DNA from: Sarocladium kiliense
Lineage: Eukaryota; Ascomycota; Sordariomycetes; Hypocreales; Sarocladiaceae
NCBI GenBank assembly: GCA_030734395.1
Contig: JAUZTG010000029.1
Location: forward strand, 1,240,001-1,304,000
Direction: 5' to 3'
DNA length: 64,000 bases
A program made the position numbers and the translations under genes. A model generated the notes under the pieces. That model worked only from the letters and a program-made list of their open reading frames with translations. It did no database searches and was not told the origin of the DNA. Shown here one piece after another: positions 1 to 12,393 of this stretch; the first letter of the stretch is position 1; each line of letters starts with the position of its first letter.

Positions 1-317
1 AGCTTGCCGACTTCATGGCTCAGCAGGCCGCTATTGCCCGCCGTAATGCCCAACCCCCAACGCCACCGGTCATCGAGGCCACAAAGCAGGCCAGCATCTA
101 CAGCACACCACAAAAAGGTCACGGTGCCGTTGCAGGTTTTGATGGGTACCTAACTCCGCCGATCACTCCCGACGGGGCTTCTTTCACGGGAGGTCAACAA
201 CAATCATACCCTCTCCCATCAAAGTGCCCAACGACGCCAACGCCACAACAAGGCCACTCGGCTTACGCACAACACGTGCAACAATATGCCGGCTTTGTAC
301 ATCACCACAGCCGATAA
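1..317 (+). CDS. C-terminal fragment of an unidentified protein, 5' end cut by the window
   Basis: An open frame runs from the window edge (first whole codon at 3) to a TAA at 315-317, about 104 residues. The ATG at 15 is internal, not a proven start. The tail is rich in Pro, Thr, Gln and Ala and carries two TPP/TP-type patches (YLTPPITPDG and PTTPTPQQ), with a His cluster at the end. Such low-complexity tails are common at the C-termini of fungal transcription regulators, but no domain is visible here, so this is only a possibility. The first two bases are AG, so the frame could also begin at a splice acceptor. The family cannot be named without the upstream sequence. Confidence 0.5.
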   Translation, partial: LADFMAQQAAIARRNAQPPTPPVIEATKQASIYSTPQKGHGAVAGFDGYLTPPITPDGASFTGGQQQSYPLPSKCPTTPTPQQGHSAYAQHVQQYAGFVHHHSR

Positions 318-3300
318 GGCTGAAGCGAGCCAGCCTCGCGGCTGGCATTGCTACCACCAAGGTCGAGCGGAACGCCTGCTGACACCGTCGACATGCGTTG
401 GCATGGCGGATACTCGGCCTTGGTTAACCCAACACATCCAAAACATCCCCGGGAGATGCCGCCACCACAGTGGCCGACAGAATGAACATCCCGTCTTTTT
501 CCAATCTATGTCATGGCATTTAGCGACTGCGTTTGATTTTTTCTGCAACCATGTTTTACTTTATCCAATCAGCACGTCTTTTCGGCACCAAAAAAAGAAT
601 CAACCCGGCAAAAGCGGATCATACCCCAACCATTTCTTCCTGGAATTCTTCATTTTCTTTCTTCGACCTGTTTGTCGTGTGTTCCACAGCTGTGTGTTCG
701 TCACCCGGACAAACATTGTACATCATCCTCTTCCACTGCGCGCATAGCGGGCAAGAGAAGAGGCAGAAGCACGAGCAACGAAAAAAAAGGGTTTCACTCG
801 GGAACGGATACTGGCATCGAGAGCTACGTCGTCCGCACCCCGATAGTGAAGGACGTTTTTGTGATTTGATGGAAGAGAGCACACGCATTGCTTTTTCCCT
901 GGACCAAAAAGGGGCACTCAAGTGTGGTGGACGGAACACAGCATGGGGCCAGCCTTGTGATGGAAGGGAAGGAACCACGAAAGATTGCAATGTGGCCAGG
1001 GCTTGGGAGACGAACACGGGGCACCCGACTTCCGAGCACGGAGACATGACCTCGCGGAACCAGACATTGCATTGCTATTTACGTGTGTGTTTGAGAGAAA
1101 CGGGGCGACGAAGAGCACATTTCTGGAGAACGGAGTTGACTCCATTCTAATCCGGCGGTGCATCTTCATGTTTGGATGTGACGGGGTTTCGAGGGGCTTC
1201 AGGGAACGACACGATCATGGTGACCAAGGCAAAGGGTGGGCCAGGAAGCAATAATCACCGGGGAGGCTATCTCCCCCGCTGTGGACTGAACCCTCCTCTG
1301 CTCTTGGACACTGCGTCGTTGGACCTGGCCTCGTCTTGTGTGTATAGGTACTAGTGGTAGCTGTGTGTGGCAGGCACCAGACAACAAGAATTAAAATTCT
1401 TACATCTGACAATTTCTCTTCTCCTCGCTTCGCTGTACTGTGAACTTGTGACTTGTCATAAACCTCGTCAACTAATTTGCCTTGGATCCTCAATCTATCG
1501 GATGGGCATTCTTGGCCGTGACAGGGCAACGATGGCAACCACCCAACCCCGGTAATTGACAGACAGAGTCCCAATTGATCGACTGGAACCGTGTTCCCGA
1601 GCAACAGGGAGAGAGACGGCGTTTGCGGGTGGGAGTATCTTAGAGAAAACGCCATAGTTCGCTTATGTCGGGACATTCAATGGCATGTAGTCTAAGGTCA
1701 CTTCATCAAACTCTACTTTTCGTTCTCAATCGCGCAACCCGCGTCTATGTCGCGTAAAGAGGATGCTATAAGCTTGGTGCCCAGCCACCAGCGGCCAAAC
1801 CCCATTATGTCAGACCCCAATGAGTGCGCCAGCTACAATGCAGGTCTGCGGCGAAGAATAAGCACGAAGGCTACGGAAGATGGGCAAATCTGGAAAAGTG
1901 GCAAGGCGATGTTCTCTCAAAACCCGGTTTTCCGGGAAATATGCATGGTTCGTACACGGTGAGCCTGAAGTTAGTCGGCTTCCTGTGTTGGCGGTCGCGT
2001 GCATGTCGGGTCCGGGCTTGGTTGTGGGGAAATTGAGGAGATCGGGATCGAGATTGAGGCTTTTGGCGGCGCAAGGTGATATAGATGGCGATGAGAATAA
2101 GGCGAGGCGAGGCGCGAGATGTTGGAGCCCCGGTTTTCATCTTACTTTGTGGTATTCGAGGAAGCGTGACGTCAGGTATGGAAAGCAGATTGATGGGACG
2201 TCTTATCTCGTGGTTGGATATACTTTTGGAATAGGGGTGATATGGAGGAGAGACAATCTCAGGGTTGAGGCGGTCAAGGTGATGGTAATCAGGGAAGAGT
2301 GAGAAGTGCATAACGCGGAGTGGTCACATTAATATGGCAAGGTATGCACGTCAGATATGCGCAAGGATCGATGCACATATTCACATTGATGCATGTTTGG
2401 CGGTAATTTCCCATGCTGTGTGGTGAACAGATGTCTATGCCTATGCACATCTTCTCCCGAAGAGAAAAGATCTCAGGGTTGCTGTGCATCTGTCTTACAG
2501 CATCGGATGCTGGTAATGGCTGCTCAATGTCTATCAGGGTCCAACCGTGCATGTGTCTTGGTGTGTTGGAATGTCTAAGATTGGTGATTGAACAAGATTG
2601 GGCTATGCAGGGTAGGTGGCAGGGACTTCACCTTGTCAAGATGCCTGGAGTTGCCGAAGGCCCAGTCACCACCTCGACTGGGGTCCCATCTCCAATCTTC
2701 CTGTTCCCCCTTCTCCTGCTCACGCTCCCCATTCATTCCCCATCAAAGGTGAGCCCCAGTCGCGAGGCGAAGCAGGAAAGAAAGCCCACACTAAGTTAAG
2801 CGATCGTCGTGTCTCCAACTCGTCAAAAACTCTCCTCTCCCTTCAACGCAAACGCACCACTACCATTCAATGGTCCGCCCAGGTCCCCCAGCTGGCATGC
2901 TCCAACCGACGCAAGGGAGAGAAGCCCAGAACTCCACCGCCACCATCTCCACAATGTATCCGTTTGTTCTTCATTAAACCTGCATCGTTAGAAAGGGTGT
3001 GTGTCGACTACTTTATAGTCTCTCCCTTGCAGATGGTAGTGCCATCTCGCCTGCGCTTGACGTTGATGTCTTCCGTTGTTTTTCTTGTCTGCGTTTTGCG
3101 TGGCTTGAAGTCGCCGCCCCCTTTTCTACACGGACCTCGTGGGGGTTTGTGCGGAGGACTTGAGCAGCGTTAAGTGCTTGCATATTGTATCTCTGCTTTC
3201 TTTTGTTCTTTATGCATGTGGCACCGCCGTTGTCCACTTGTAGGTGTGCGATTTCAACCTAGCCCTGTCGTATGGAGGTGGATCGTGCATCGGCGGCAGG

Positions 3301-4334
3301 GAGAGAGCAGAGCTACGACATGAAAGAAGATGAATAGACCCAATTGCGAGGACATTGAATGAGCCAAGTGGCTCTGGGAGCATGCAGGGCAAGGGCAGTC
3401 ATTCGCCTCAAGCGATAAGCGTTTGGCGGCAGAGGTAGTGTATTGAGATGAGGACGTATAGGGATCCCTTCGCTTTTGGTCTTGGAAGTGTCTAGCGATG
3501 ACCTCCTGAGAACTATCAAATCACCCTCGGTCACTCAGACTAGACTGAGGATTATGACAAAGTCGTCTCAACAGCCCTTTTGGGATCAACCCACGTGACT
3601 CACCTTGCTGTCGTCGTAAGATGAAGCCATCACGACTGGGTAGTGCCTCTCAACGGCGACAGAAAGAGCGTCCCCCTCAAAGGACGAGCCAGGGAACAGG
3701 CTGGTTTTTCATTTGACCATCTCAGATTTTCGTCCATCAAGTGGTGCCGCTCCCATACTTTCAGACGGCTCGGACGGACGTAAGTGAACAATGCCAGTGA
3801 GGTAGGAGCTGATGCCATGCTCAAGAGGCAACAGAGCGCTCCCTCTCAACCCAGTGGCGATAACCTCGCCCCCGTTCATCCTCTCATGCCGCCCTCAAGA
3901 ATGACCATTGTCACCTCAAGAGCTGCATCCGGCCGTGGCGGTACCAACGATGCTTTATTTGGCACTTCCCAGGCGCTTCTCTTTGTCCTCTTCTTGAAGT
4001 TTGGGCCACCGAGCCACCACACCATGGTTACTATCCCTTTGTTCTGCTCAGTCAGGACCAACATGAGGCCAAATACATGTGATGCTTGGGATGCTAGCAG
4101 GGAAGAAGGCCAACGACGGTATCTGAAAAAGCAAACGAAACTTTGCTTCAATGAGCTCTCAACGCCGTCCCTTTCCCATGGTCCTTGGACACCACCTTTT
4201 TAAGATCCACGTTGCCGGGCCCTCCTTGATTCTTCAAGCTTCGTCTTACATGTTGCCCTTTTGCTTTCTCCTGTCCATTTTACTTGACGTGTGACGCTGC
4301 ATTCTCTCCTTCGTTGTTCGCCCCAGCTCTCGTG
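318..4334. other. Gene-free stretch of about 4 kb
   Basis: Several overlapping open frames occur here on both strands (for example around 533-1150, 1871-2311 and 3784-4203). None has recognisable protein character, consistent codon use or a splice structure. A 35-codon ATG frame at 2870-2977 follows a pyrimidine-rich leader-like stretch, but it has no further support. The stretch presumably holds the 3' UTR of the truncated gene and the promoter of the 2005-residue gene. A non-coding or strongly diverged transcript cannot be excluded. Confidence 0.5.
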
Positions 4335-7300
4335 ATGGTGGTGCAGACTCGGTCTCGGAAGGCGGCGGCGTCTCAACCTATGGAGGCTCCCTCTCCTGAG
4401 GCTAAGACGGAGGTGAAGAAGCCGAAGGCGAAGACGACCAGACCTACGCCTTCCGCTGCCGAGAAGAAGCAGCAAACACCCAAGAAAACACCTGCCACAT
4501 CGAAGACCAAGAAGACCCTGCCAAAGCAACCCACGTCTTCTCCCATTGAACATGTGGAGACGCCTCCGAAACCAGTGAGGCGCACCAAAGCGGCAAATAC
4601 GAACGGCCAGGATAGTGTCACTTTGACCGGCAAACAAGCTCACTCGAGGAAGAAGAAGAAGAAGAAGAAGAAGAAGGAGCTGCTGGACGAAGTAGACGTC
4701 CCAACGACCTCCGGGTTAGTTGAGGATGAATCGCGAACCGTTCCATTGTATCTCTTTGAGGGTATTCAACGATTTCAGGGACGAAACCCTGCGGACCTGA
4801 TGGGATGGATGGAATTCTTCGACCCAATCACGTGCCATTTGCAAGACCTCAGACAGCTGGTGTTCAATGTCGTCAGACTCCTCGACGGCATTTTCTGTAA
4901 GTCCCTAACAACCACCACTCCCACGTACCTTGCAAGAGAAGCGGCTTCTAACTATGACAAAGTCTCCATGATGAATTCGTACGCCTTTCATTGCGGTGAC
5001 GATGGGGGTGGTGCTGGAATCGATCGTGTAGACTTCATGACCACGGTGTTCAGCTGGCCGAGAGAGACGCTCATTGATCTGCTGGCCACGGATATAGACT
5101 TCCGAGCCAACTTCGACTTTGTTTTCGGAGAGTGGAACGAAGATTTCCTCCGAAGCGTCCACTTCCAAAACCTCAGTGGGGAGGAGCGCCCGTCCAGGCC
5201 CGGCCGATCTTTAGAGGTGGTCATTGCCGTAAGAAATGAATACGTCTGGAACATGCCATTATCTACATCGCCAGAGCACTTCCACAGACCCGAGATTTGG
5301 GGAATATCTATGGCTGAGGTCGCCAGGCTTGGCGAGATCGGCCAGAAACTCCTGAGATTCTACACATTCCCTGAACCACGAGATGCTTGGACGGGCTTGA
5401 CGCTTCAGGAACTTCGATTCTTGGAGAACGTGTGGTGCACGCTCGAGGCCAACCCCATAAAGCCCTGGAGATCACTCGCGGTAGACGAAGACAGTGTCGT
5501 TGGTGGTCGCGAAGGTGACGATTGGCCATGTATCAAATTCGAGCCAAAGAAACTGCCATCTCTTTCAAAAAAAGAGCAGAACCTGGCGCGGAAACGCCAC
5601 AAAAACATGTATCGTACACGTCTAATCGCAAGAGGTCATCATCCGGATCTCTTTGAAGGCGAAGCCGGAAGTCCCCTTGAAGGGTTCATGAGCTGTACGT
5701 CAGAGCTCCATGCTGAGCCAGCTATCACAAATGGAGCGGCTTCACAAAAGACAAAGGGGAAGAGGAGCCCTGATCGTCACGCACCGTATGTTGACGATGG
5801 AGAAGAGAGTGACTCCGCTGACGAGCACGAGTCTGTCAGCGCCGCCGAAGTCCGAGATCTCACGCTAGGCAAGCATCCCTCTAGGAAGATGAAGTCCAGG
5901 TATCGCAAGACAGTCGATGCGCCCTATAACCCCGAAAGTGACGCGTGGGAGGTCACAGAGTCCGAATCAGAGGACGGGGCTGCTAAGTATGCAAAGCGAT
6001 GGGGTCGCAACTTCCGAGGAGACATGGAAGACATGCTCAAGAAACAAGATTTGGAGCTGACTGAGGAGCATTACCGAGAACTCAAGAAAGCGTACTCTGA
6101 GCTCTATGACTTTGACGGAGATTTTGCACTCAAGAAGGGTTTCAAGCCAGCATCCGACGTGCAGCGGCGGGTGAATGCAGTCCCGACAGTCGTCGATCCA
6201 TTTTGCGGCAAAGACCTCAAACTTACCCTCGAAGACTTGGCAGATGTCCAAGGACGGGTGTTTGAAGAAGGCCTTGTGAAGCGGGTGCGGGAGAGATTGC
6301 AAGACTTGTACGATTTCGACCGCATGGGCGACATTCAATTCCCCAAGCTTGACTCTGATGACGACAGCGACGAGGAGGACCCTCGTTCCTTCACTTCCAT
6401 CACTCCTCGCTTCACTGCCATCCCTCATCCCTTCACTACGAAGAGAGTCAGGCTGGATGAGGCCAGAACGAGGATTGAAGAAGAAATCGCAGCGTTGCAA
6501 CCGAAGTATAAATTGGCGTCATCTCAAACCCGGTGTCAAGTCGTCTTTCAGGGCCAGTCATTCGACGAGGTTTGGAAACAACGACAGCAGTATCTCCGCG
6601 ACTGGGAAGCGTGGAAAGAACGAGGAAGGTATCGCAGACCGATATCCACTCAAATCCCCAAGCCGACCTGGTTGAGTTTGTTCGAGACCAAGATACGTGC
6701 ATTTGGCGACCGCTTTGAGCTCCTGGACCTCCATACGATACGCTATGAGACGAGGAAGTTCACGAGGCACCTTGAAGCCCCGGCAAACGAAGCAGAGGAA
6801 TCTCCGAATACGTTGAAGACGACCAGCGAGCGAGAGGAGAGACAGACAACGGCTGATGATCATGCAGTCGACATATGGGATATGACGCATGCCCAACTCG
6901 TGAATCAATTCCTGAAACAACGCGACAGCTACTATCGTGATTGGAAGGCGTGGAAGAGGCGTGGGCAATATTCCACGCGCATATCCAAGCAAAACCCGAA
7001 CCCACAGTGGTTGAGGAGATTCGAGAGATATCTCAAGCAAGCTGGATTCCGTCTTGAAGACATGGATAAAGACGACATGAAAAGAGAACTGCGACGTCAA
7101 TTCAGACCCCAGGTGACGTTGAAGGGCGATGCAAAAGAGAACATCAGCGAGCTCTCAGCAACCGAACTGCAACGCCGCAAACGACAAGTGGACGCTGATA
7201 TGGACAGAACCCGGGGAAAGGAATCGTACGTACCTATGCGGTCGGAACCGGACAGCGACAGCGATGTTGCCAGTGATGTCAGTATGCGCGAAACCACCCC

Positions 7301-10300
7301 AATTGGATTCTCACGGCACTACAGACAGCCCACGGTTGAATCTGATCCAGATGAAACGGCCACGAAACCCTCGAGCGAAGTCCCCAACAGAAGCACTCAA
7401 GCGAAGGCAGCTGATGTTATACCATCTGGAAAGCAGCTCAATGAGGATACTGCTGTTAAGGGTATCCTGGGTCTGATAGGTGCCCACGGGGACGCAATTG
7501 CGTCTGACTTGTCCAAACCTGTCGACGTCCTTGGACTGAAGCCGTCAACAGCGGGGCACAACGGCAACTCGGGCGTGCTCAGCTCAGGGGCACTGAGCAC
7601 ACAAGCGGTCTATAATCTCACCATCGCTTGCCATCAGCTCCGGGCCAAGTTACTTCATACGGACTGGAGAAGCCCCTTTATCGAGCAGCTGGACTTCAGG
7701 ACACTTATTGAGAGTGGCTACCGCAAGATTCGAAAGCCAACGTACGATCTAATGTTCCGTAACGATGAAAGCACTTTCAATGACGGCGGTGGTCGAGGGA
7801 GGTACCGGCTCCTCAACACAGAGGAGTTTGAGTTGCTTGAGGAGCTGGTTGAAAACGGCAGAGAATCGTGTACAGACCCTGAGGAGGATCTGGCGACGCG
7901 GTTCACCAAGTCCCGCATCAGGAAGTTACTCAGGTCATGGACCAAAGGAGAGTGGGTGACAACCGAAACGCTGTGCATCATGGTAAATGAGATCAGCGAT
8001 TATGATGTTTCTGGTAGCCTGGATTCTTGGATCGATCATGATCTTATTTACGATATAGCTCGACATCTGGCAATGACCGGCAAGCTTGGGTAAGTAATGA
8101 GAGTTTTCTATTCTTCCAGCAGATTCCCAAGAAGTGCTTTGCTGACATCGGCTTAGATGGCGTTCCCACCCATTTGATTCCCGTGGATCTTGGGGCGCGC
8201 CCACTGGCGTCCCTCCTCAGAGAATGCTCTGGTGGGACTTGGACAGGCTCCAGTACGAGTACACATGGCTTGTCATGTCCGATAAGCCGCAAAAGCCTGA
8301 AGACGACAGCTGGTTTTTCGACGAGGTTTCACAGAAGAAAGAGCCTGTCGGACCAGCCATCCCTCCTGTCTGGGTTGACATCCTGCCCGATGCCATTCGA
8401 GATGATCCTGATTCATTTAGCCAGCAAACAAAGCTGGCCAGAAACCTGTTCTCTTGCCTCGCGTACCGCTTTGGGCAGCTGATTCGGCGACTGGAGAACA
8501 CTTTGGTCGAGCGGTTAAGCGAGGTGGTGAAGGGCAAGCTGACGCACCTGACCCGCCATGAGTATCTGTTGTCAAGTATAAATAGTATTCACTGCTCTCA
8601 GATCAGCGAGGATAAACGTGATACTGACCGCCATATGTTCAACAACTCACCTTTTTGGCTGTTCGTATGGCGCGACCCGGAAGAACTCGACAGAATCTGG
8701 CCGATCCAGGCGCGTTCAAACTGGACGCCCGACGACTGGTTTGAAGCGGGCTCGGAGCTTAACGAACTTGAAAGGCTGCGGCTGGCTTACGTTCCTGTTC
8801 AAAGCAACCCGCTCAAGAATCCGCACATCCTTGGTGCGCTCCAGACAGTCAACCGGGCCATGGTGTGGAAGAAATGGGACCCATGGGCCAATTCGCGAAA
8901 GGAAGGAGATACCTCGGCGAGGACGAAGAAGAAGTCAAAGCAGAGGTGGGTGGACAGATGGCACGCTCCCGAGTGGATGGACCTTATTCGTCCAGTCTGC
9001 CCTGATTGTGGCGCACGCCTCTCTACGAACAAACGTATTGCTGCCAAACACGAATGCAATGCTGCAAGAAGTCAGGGCAGTCTCTTCGAGCTTCCGAAAG
9101 ATCCTGTGGCTGCTCTGGATGACGGTGACGGGGTCATCTGGCCAAAGAAGAAAAAAGTCACATCTGCAAGCTCGAATTACCTCGACTCACAAGCTTTGGC
9201 GAACAAGAGCTCAGCCATAACATCAGGAAACCTTTTTGACAGCTCATATAGGAAGAGGCTGGAGAAACATATGCATCAACAGGCGAAGGGCTACCCCAAA
9301 GATGCGGAGAGTGTGTCACTCGCGGACATGCAGACGACAGGGGAGTACTTCTTCCCTGGGAGGACTGAGTGGTGGGATGGTGACGGCCCGGGGGAGCGCA
9401 GAGAGTGGGAGAAAGAGCTCCAGAACGGTAAGAATAATGAATCTAACCCCAGCACGATTGTAGGGAGACCATATGACTAACTCTTCCACTTTCATTTAGC
9501 AACGGGCGGCAAGTTCAAAGGCGGGTTTGGAAGCTACCCACGTATTGAGAGCCATGTGAGGCCGATTCCGAGCGTTGATCCGCCTAAGTCTCCGACAAGA
9601 GCCAAGGGCAAACAGCAAGCAAGCGATTCGGGGTTCTTTGGCTCGTCTGCCTCTCGACAATTCGTTGATACTCCTGAGCATGCCCAACGGGTAAATGCTG
9701 CAGCTCGTCTAAGAGATTCTGTGGCGCGAGGCCGGGCAGAGAGACCATCCACTAGATGGTCTTCTGCCGCCGAAGCGGGCACCACGACGTCGACTCCGGG
9801 ATCTTTCAGGACTTGGTTCAGCAAATATGACAAAAGCCCGGCTGGACAAAATTTCTACCAGTCCAACGCTGGGCAGGGCCACTGGAATGATGCGGGACCT
9901 TCGAGATCTCGATACGCTGACTTAGACAAGGACCCAGCGTGCCGACATCACTACCAGAGCAACTTCACGGACTCAAGATCAGGACTTTTTAGAGATAGAT
10001 CCTCTGACGCCGACCGCGCCCCAGCTGGAGAAGCTCCTCCCCAGGACAACGCCGGGCAGCGTCAGTGTGACGCGCGAGCAGTAATGCAGAATGCAAAGGC
10101 GGTGATGGAGCAAGCCAAAGCCTTGATGGCGACTCAAAACCTCAGTCCTGGAAATTCGAAGATGTCACGGGGACAGCCCCCCGCTGCATGGGACACGATT
10201 CTTCAGGATCACTCTGAGAACCTATTCGATAATCTTCCACGAGCTGCGGAAAATCCAGCGGCGTTCGTTGAGTCGGCCATGGCCGGTATGAAGCGTAAGC

Positions 10301-10491
10301 TCGGCCTCACCGACTTCGGAGACCCTGAGAGAACCCCGAAGGAGGCAAGGACGGAGGCGCGGGCTGGGATGCCAGGGGGCAGCGCAGCTGGCCCATCCCG
10401 AGAGGCATCGATGCCACCGGAGGATGAGTCCATCTTCTACCCGTCCACTGATCCACCGCCTTATAGTTCAATGCCGCCGGAGCAGAAGTGA
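4335..10491 (+). CDS. Large hypothetical protein (2005 residues) with basic N-terminus and internal duplication
   Basis: Not recognised. The exons are 4335-8089, 8157-9427 and 9500-10491; introns of 67 and 72 nt have GTAAGT/GTAAGA donors and TTAG acceptors, and phases match throughout. I start at ATG 4335 (MVVQTRSRKAAA) rather than the in-frame ATG at 4284, because the basic, Ser/Lys-rich opening looks like a nuclear protein. A lysine run of about nine residues starts near residue 107, and acidic Ser/Asp/Glu patches follow. Two related segments lie at about residues 746-810 and 861-920; both carry a D-W-x-A-W-K-x-R-G-x-Y core, then a Pro-x-W-L-x-x-F/R-F element. A second pair of LYDFD motifs lies near residues 593 and 656. 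Around residue 1532 a CPDCG pair and a later H-x-C suggest a possible small zinc site. The last exon is low complexity. Chromatin association is speculation. Confidence 0.8.
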
Positions 10492-11033
10492 GGTTACGCT
10501 CAATTGTCGACGGGTCACTGGCAGCGGAACCAGGTAGGAGGAGTGCAAGTGTTGGCTGTTCGTCAATCACCGAGCCGTACCAGAGTTAGCAGGATATGAG
10601 GGAGAGCGAATGGCAAGGGCCTTTCATCTTTTTAGGTACTCGTCCGTACACGAGGATTGTTCTTGTGCGACGCGATGCATTTTGGGGTGCGATGTCAAGC
10701 AAGTTATTTCTATAGGGAGAAGTGTGGCTCATAGAAGCACATAAGCTAGTCACTACAGAACATGCGATAGCAATCGAGTATCCGAGAGAGTCACTGAGAT
10801 CACTGGAACGAGGAAAAAAAGAGACGAGAAGTTGTGAGATGACAAGTCATGAGCCGTTTCGTAGTTTTTCATTCAGACTCCTAAATCTGAAGCCCTAGCC
10901 GACCCGAACCATGCAACCCGTCTTTGCCAAAGCATTTGTCGAAAGCAACAAAGGAAAAAAGGTCTTTAAGGTTGTCGAGAGTCCCGCGCACCCGGTCTCC
11001 CGACTTGGTCTGTTCGAGACGTCGATTCGCCGC
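10492..11033. other. Convergent intergenic region between the orphan gene and RPS2
   Basis: The two flanking genes converge here, so this stretch should contain both 3' UTRs. No coding frame with support is seen. AT-richer patches near 10,690-10,860 could hold polyadenylation signals, but none can be fixed from sequence alone. Confidence 0.5.
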
Positions 11034-11893
11034 CTAGTAACGCTTCTCCTGGCGGAGAGAGTCGGCGAACTCCTCGAGGGGACTCCGGATGAGCTTGGTC
11101 TCCTTCCAGAGGTTGGGGGTGAGGAAGCCGTAGGTGTTGGAGACGGCGACGAAGGTGGCCTTGAGGGTGTTCTCGAGGGTCTTGGTGGAACCGGCGGAGG
11201 AGGTGTAGGCGTCCTCGACACCAGCGAGCTGGAGGAAGCGCTTGACGGCGGGGGAGGCAACGAGGCCGGTACCACGGGGAGCGGGGATGAGCTGTTGTGT
11301 GCAATTGTTAGTCATTGTAGTTCCATGGGTGCAGAAATGCGAGCAGGGGAAAATAGAATTGTACGTACACGAACGGTGACGGAACCGCACTTGCCAGACT
11401 CCTTGCAGGGAAGAGAGTGAGGCTGACCGAGGTTGGTACCCCAGTAACCGCGACGAACGGGGATGACGCTGAGCTTAGCGATGATGATAGCGGCACGGAT
11501 GGCGGTAGCAACCTCCTTGGAGGTCTTGATACCGAGACCGACGTGGCCCTCAGAGTCACCAATGATGACAATGGCCTTGAAACGGGTACGCTGACCGGCA
11601 CGGGTCTGCTTCTGGACGGGCTTGATCTTCATGACCTCATCCTTGAGCTTGGGCAGGAAGTTGTCGACGATCTGGTACTCCTTGATAGGGAGAGAGTGAA
11701 GGTAGATCTCCTCCATGCTGTTGATCTTGCCGGCCTTTACGAGACGACCGAGCTTGGTCACGGGCTGCCACTCCTTCTCCTCAGACTTGCCGCCACGACG
11801 GCCACGACCGCGTCCACGTCCACGACCACGGTCACCGCCGCGGGCACCGAAACCACCGCCGCCGCGAGGAGCAGCGCCGCCACGATCAGCCAT
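11034..11893 (-). CDS. RPS2: 40S ribosomal protein uS5 (RPS2)
   Basis: Structural protein of the small ribosomal subunit, near the mRNA entry channel and decoding accuracy centre. Exons on the minus strand are 11893-11369 and 11291-11034, joined across a 77-nt intron (donor GTACGT, acceptor ACAG) to give 260 residues. The N-terminus is the Arg/Gly-rich tail typical of eukaryotic uS5 (repeated RGRGRG). Then come the double-stranded RNA-binding S5 domain (KAIVIIGDSEGHVGLG) and the C-terminal fold (VTVRLIPAPRGTG, then YGFLTPNLWKET). The intron falls exactly between VTVR and LIPAPRG, which the family sequence confirms. A CCAAT box lies about 190 bp upstream of the ATG. Confidence 0.98.
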
Positions 11894-12085
11894 TTTGTAT
11901 ATGTGTTGTGAGGGTGGTTGGGTGAAAGGGGTGTTGTTGGTGAAGTTCGGTCGGACGTTGGGCGTTGGAAGTTGAGGGAAGGTACGACGGACAGCGGGGA
12001 ATTTCTCACGACCACTTTCAGAATTTCGAACCCTAAACGTGGAATTGAGAATTTGTGTGGGAGACCCGCTTCTTTGTTGCAATGA

Positions 12086-12090
12086 CCAAT
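12086..12090 (+). promoter_or_regulatory. CCAAT box upstream of RPS2
   Basis: A CCAAT pentamer sits 193 bp upstream of the RPS2 start codon. In filamentous fungi the HAP/CBC complex binds CCAAT in either orientation. The match is short, so chance is quite possible; position and housekeeping target are the only support. Confidence 0.3.
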
Positions 12091-12233
12091 TAGAAGGGGG
12101 AATGGTGGGTGACAGGGTGGGGCTCGGTGAGTGGTCGGTGAAAGTCGGTGAGCGGGGTGTCGGTTTTGCATGTGCCAGGGGAGAAGAGAGGCCAGTGACT
12201 GGTGGAGGCATGAATACTAGAGATGGGGCGCTA

Positions 12234-12348
12234 ATAGCGAGTCGAATAGTAGCTAGAATAGCAAGTTGAATAGTAGCTAGATTAGCGAGTCGAATAATAG
12301 CTAGGATAGCAAGTCAAAAAGCAGATAGAATAGCTACGAGAATAGTGG
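12234..12348. repeat. Degenerate 24-bp tandem repeat
   Basis: Four 24-bp units are visible at 12234-12257, 12258-12281, 12282-12305 and 12306-12329, followed by a decaying partial copy. The consensus core is ATAGCRAGTYGAATAGTAGC, with CTAGA completing the unit. Copies differ at a few positions each, and the array is AT-richer than its surroundings. It lies between the RPS2 promoter and the 3' end of the neighbouring gene, which ends at 12394. Function unknown; it looks like an ageing minisatellite. Confidence 0.85.
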
Positions 12349-12393
12349 ACACGATAGAAAGATAATAGTTCAAATTGCAAGATGTTTCTCCGC

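Larger units (their letters stand above)
11894..12393. other. Upstream region of RPS2 and 3' flank of the rhodopsin-fold gene
   Basis: About 500 bp between two minus-strand genes. It should include the RPS2 5' leader and promoter (next to 11894), a CCAAT box at 12086-12090, and the degenerate 24-bp repeat array at 12234-12348 listed separately. No protein-coding frame is supported. Confidence 0.5.

Noticed and set aside
1871..2311. Overlapping 140-146-codon frames on opposite strands
   Set aside because: Both strands are open over the same bases, with no family character and no codon preference. Likely chance.
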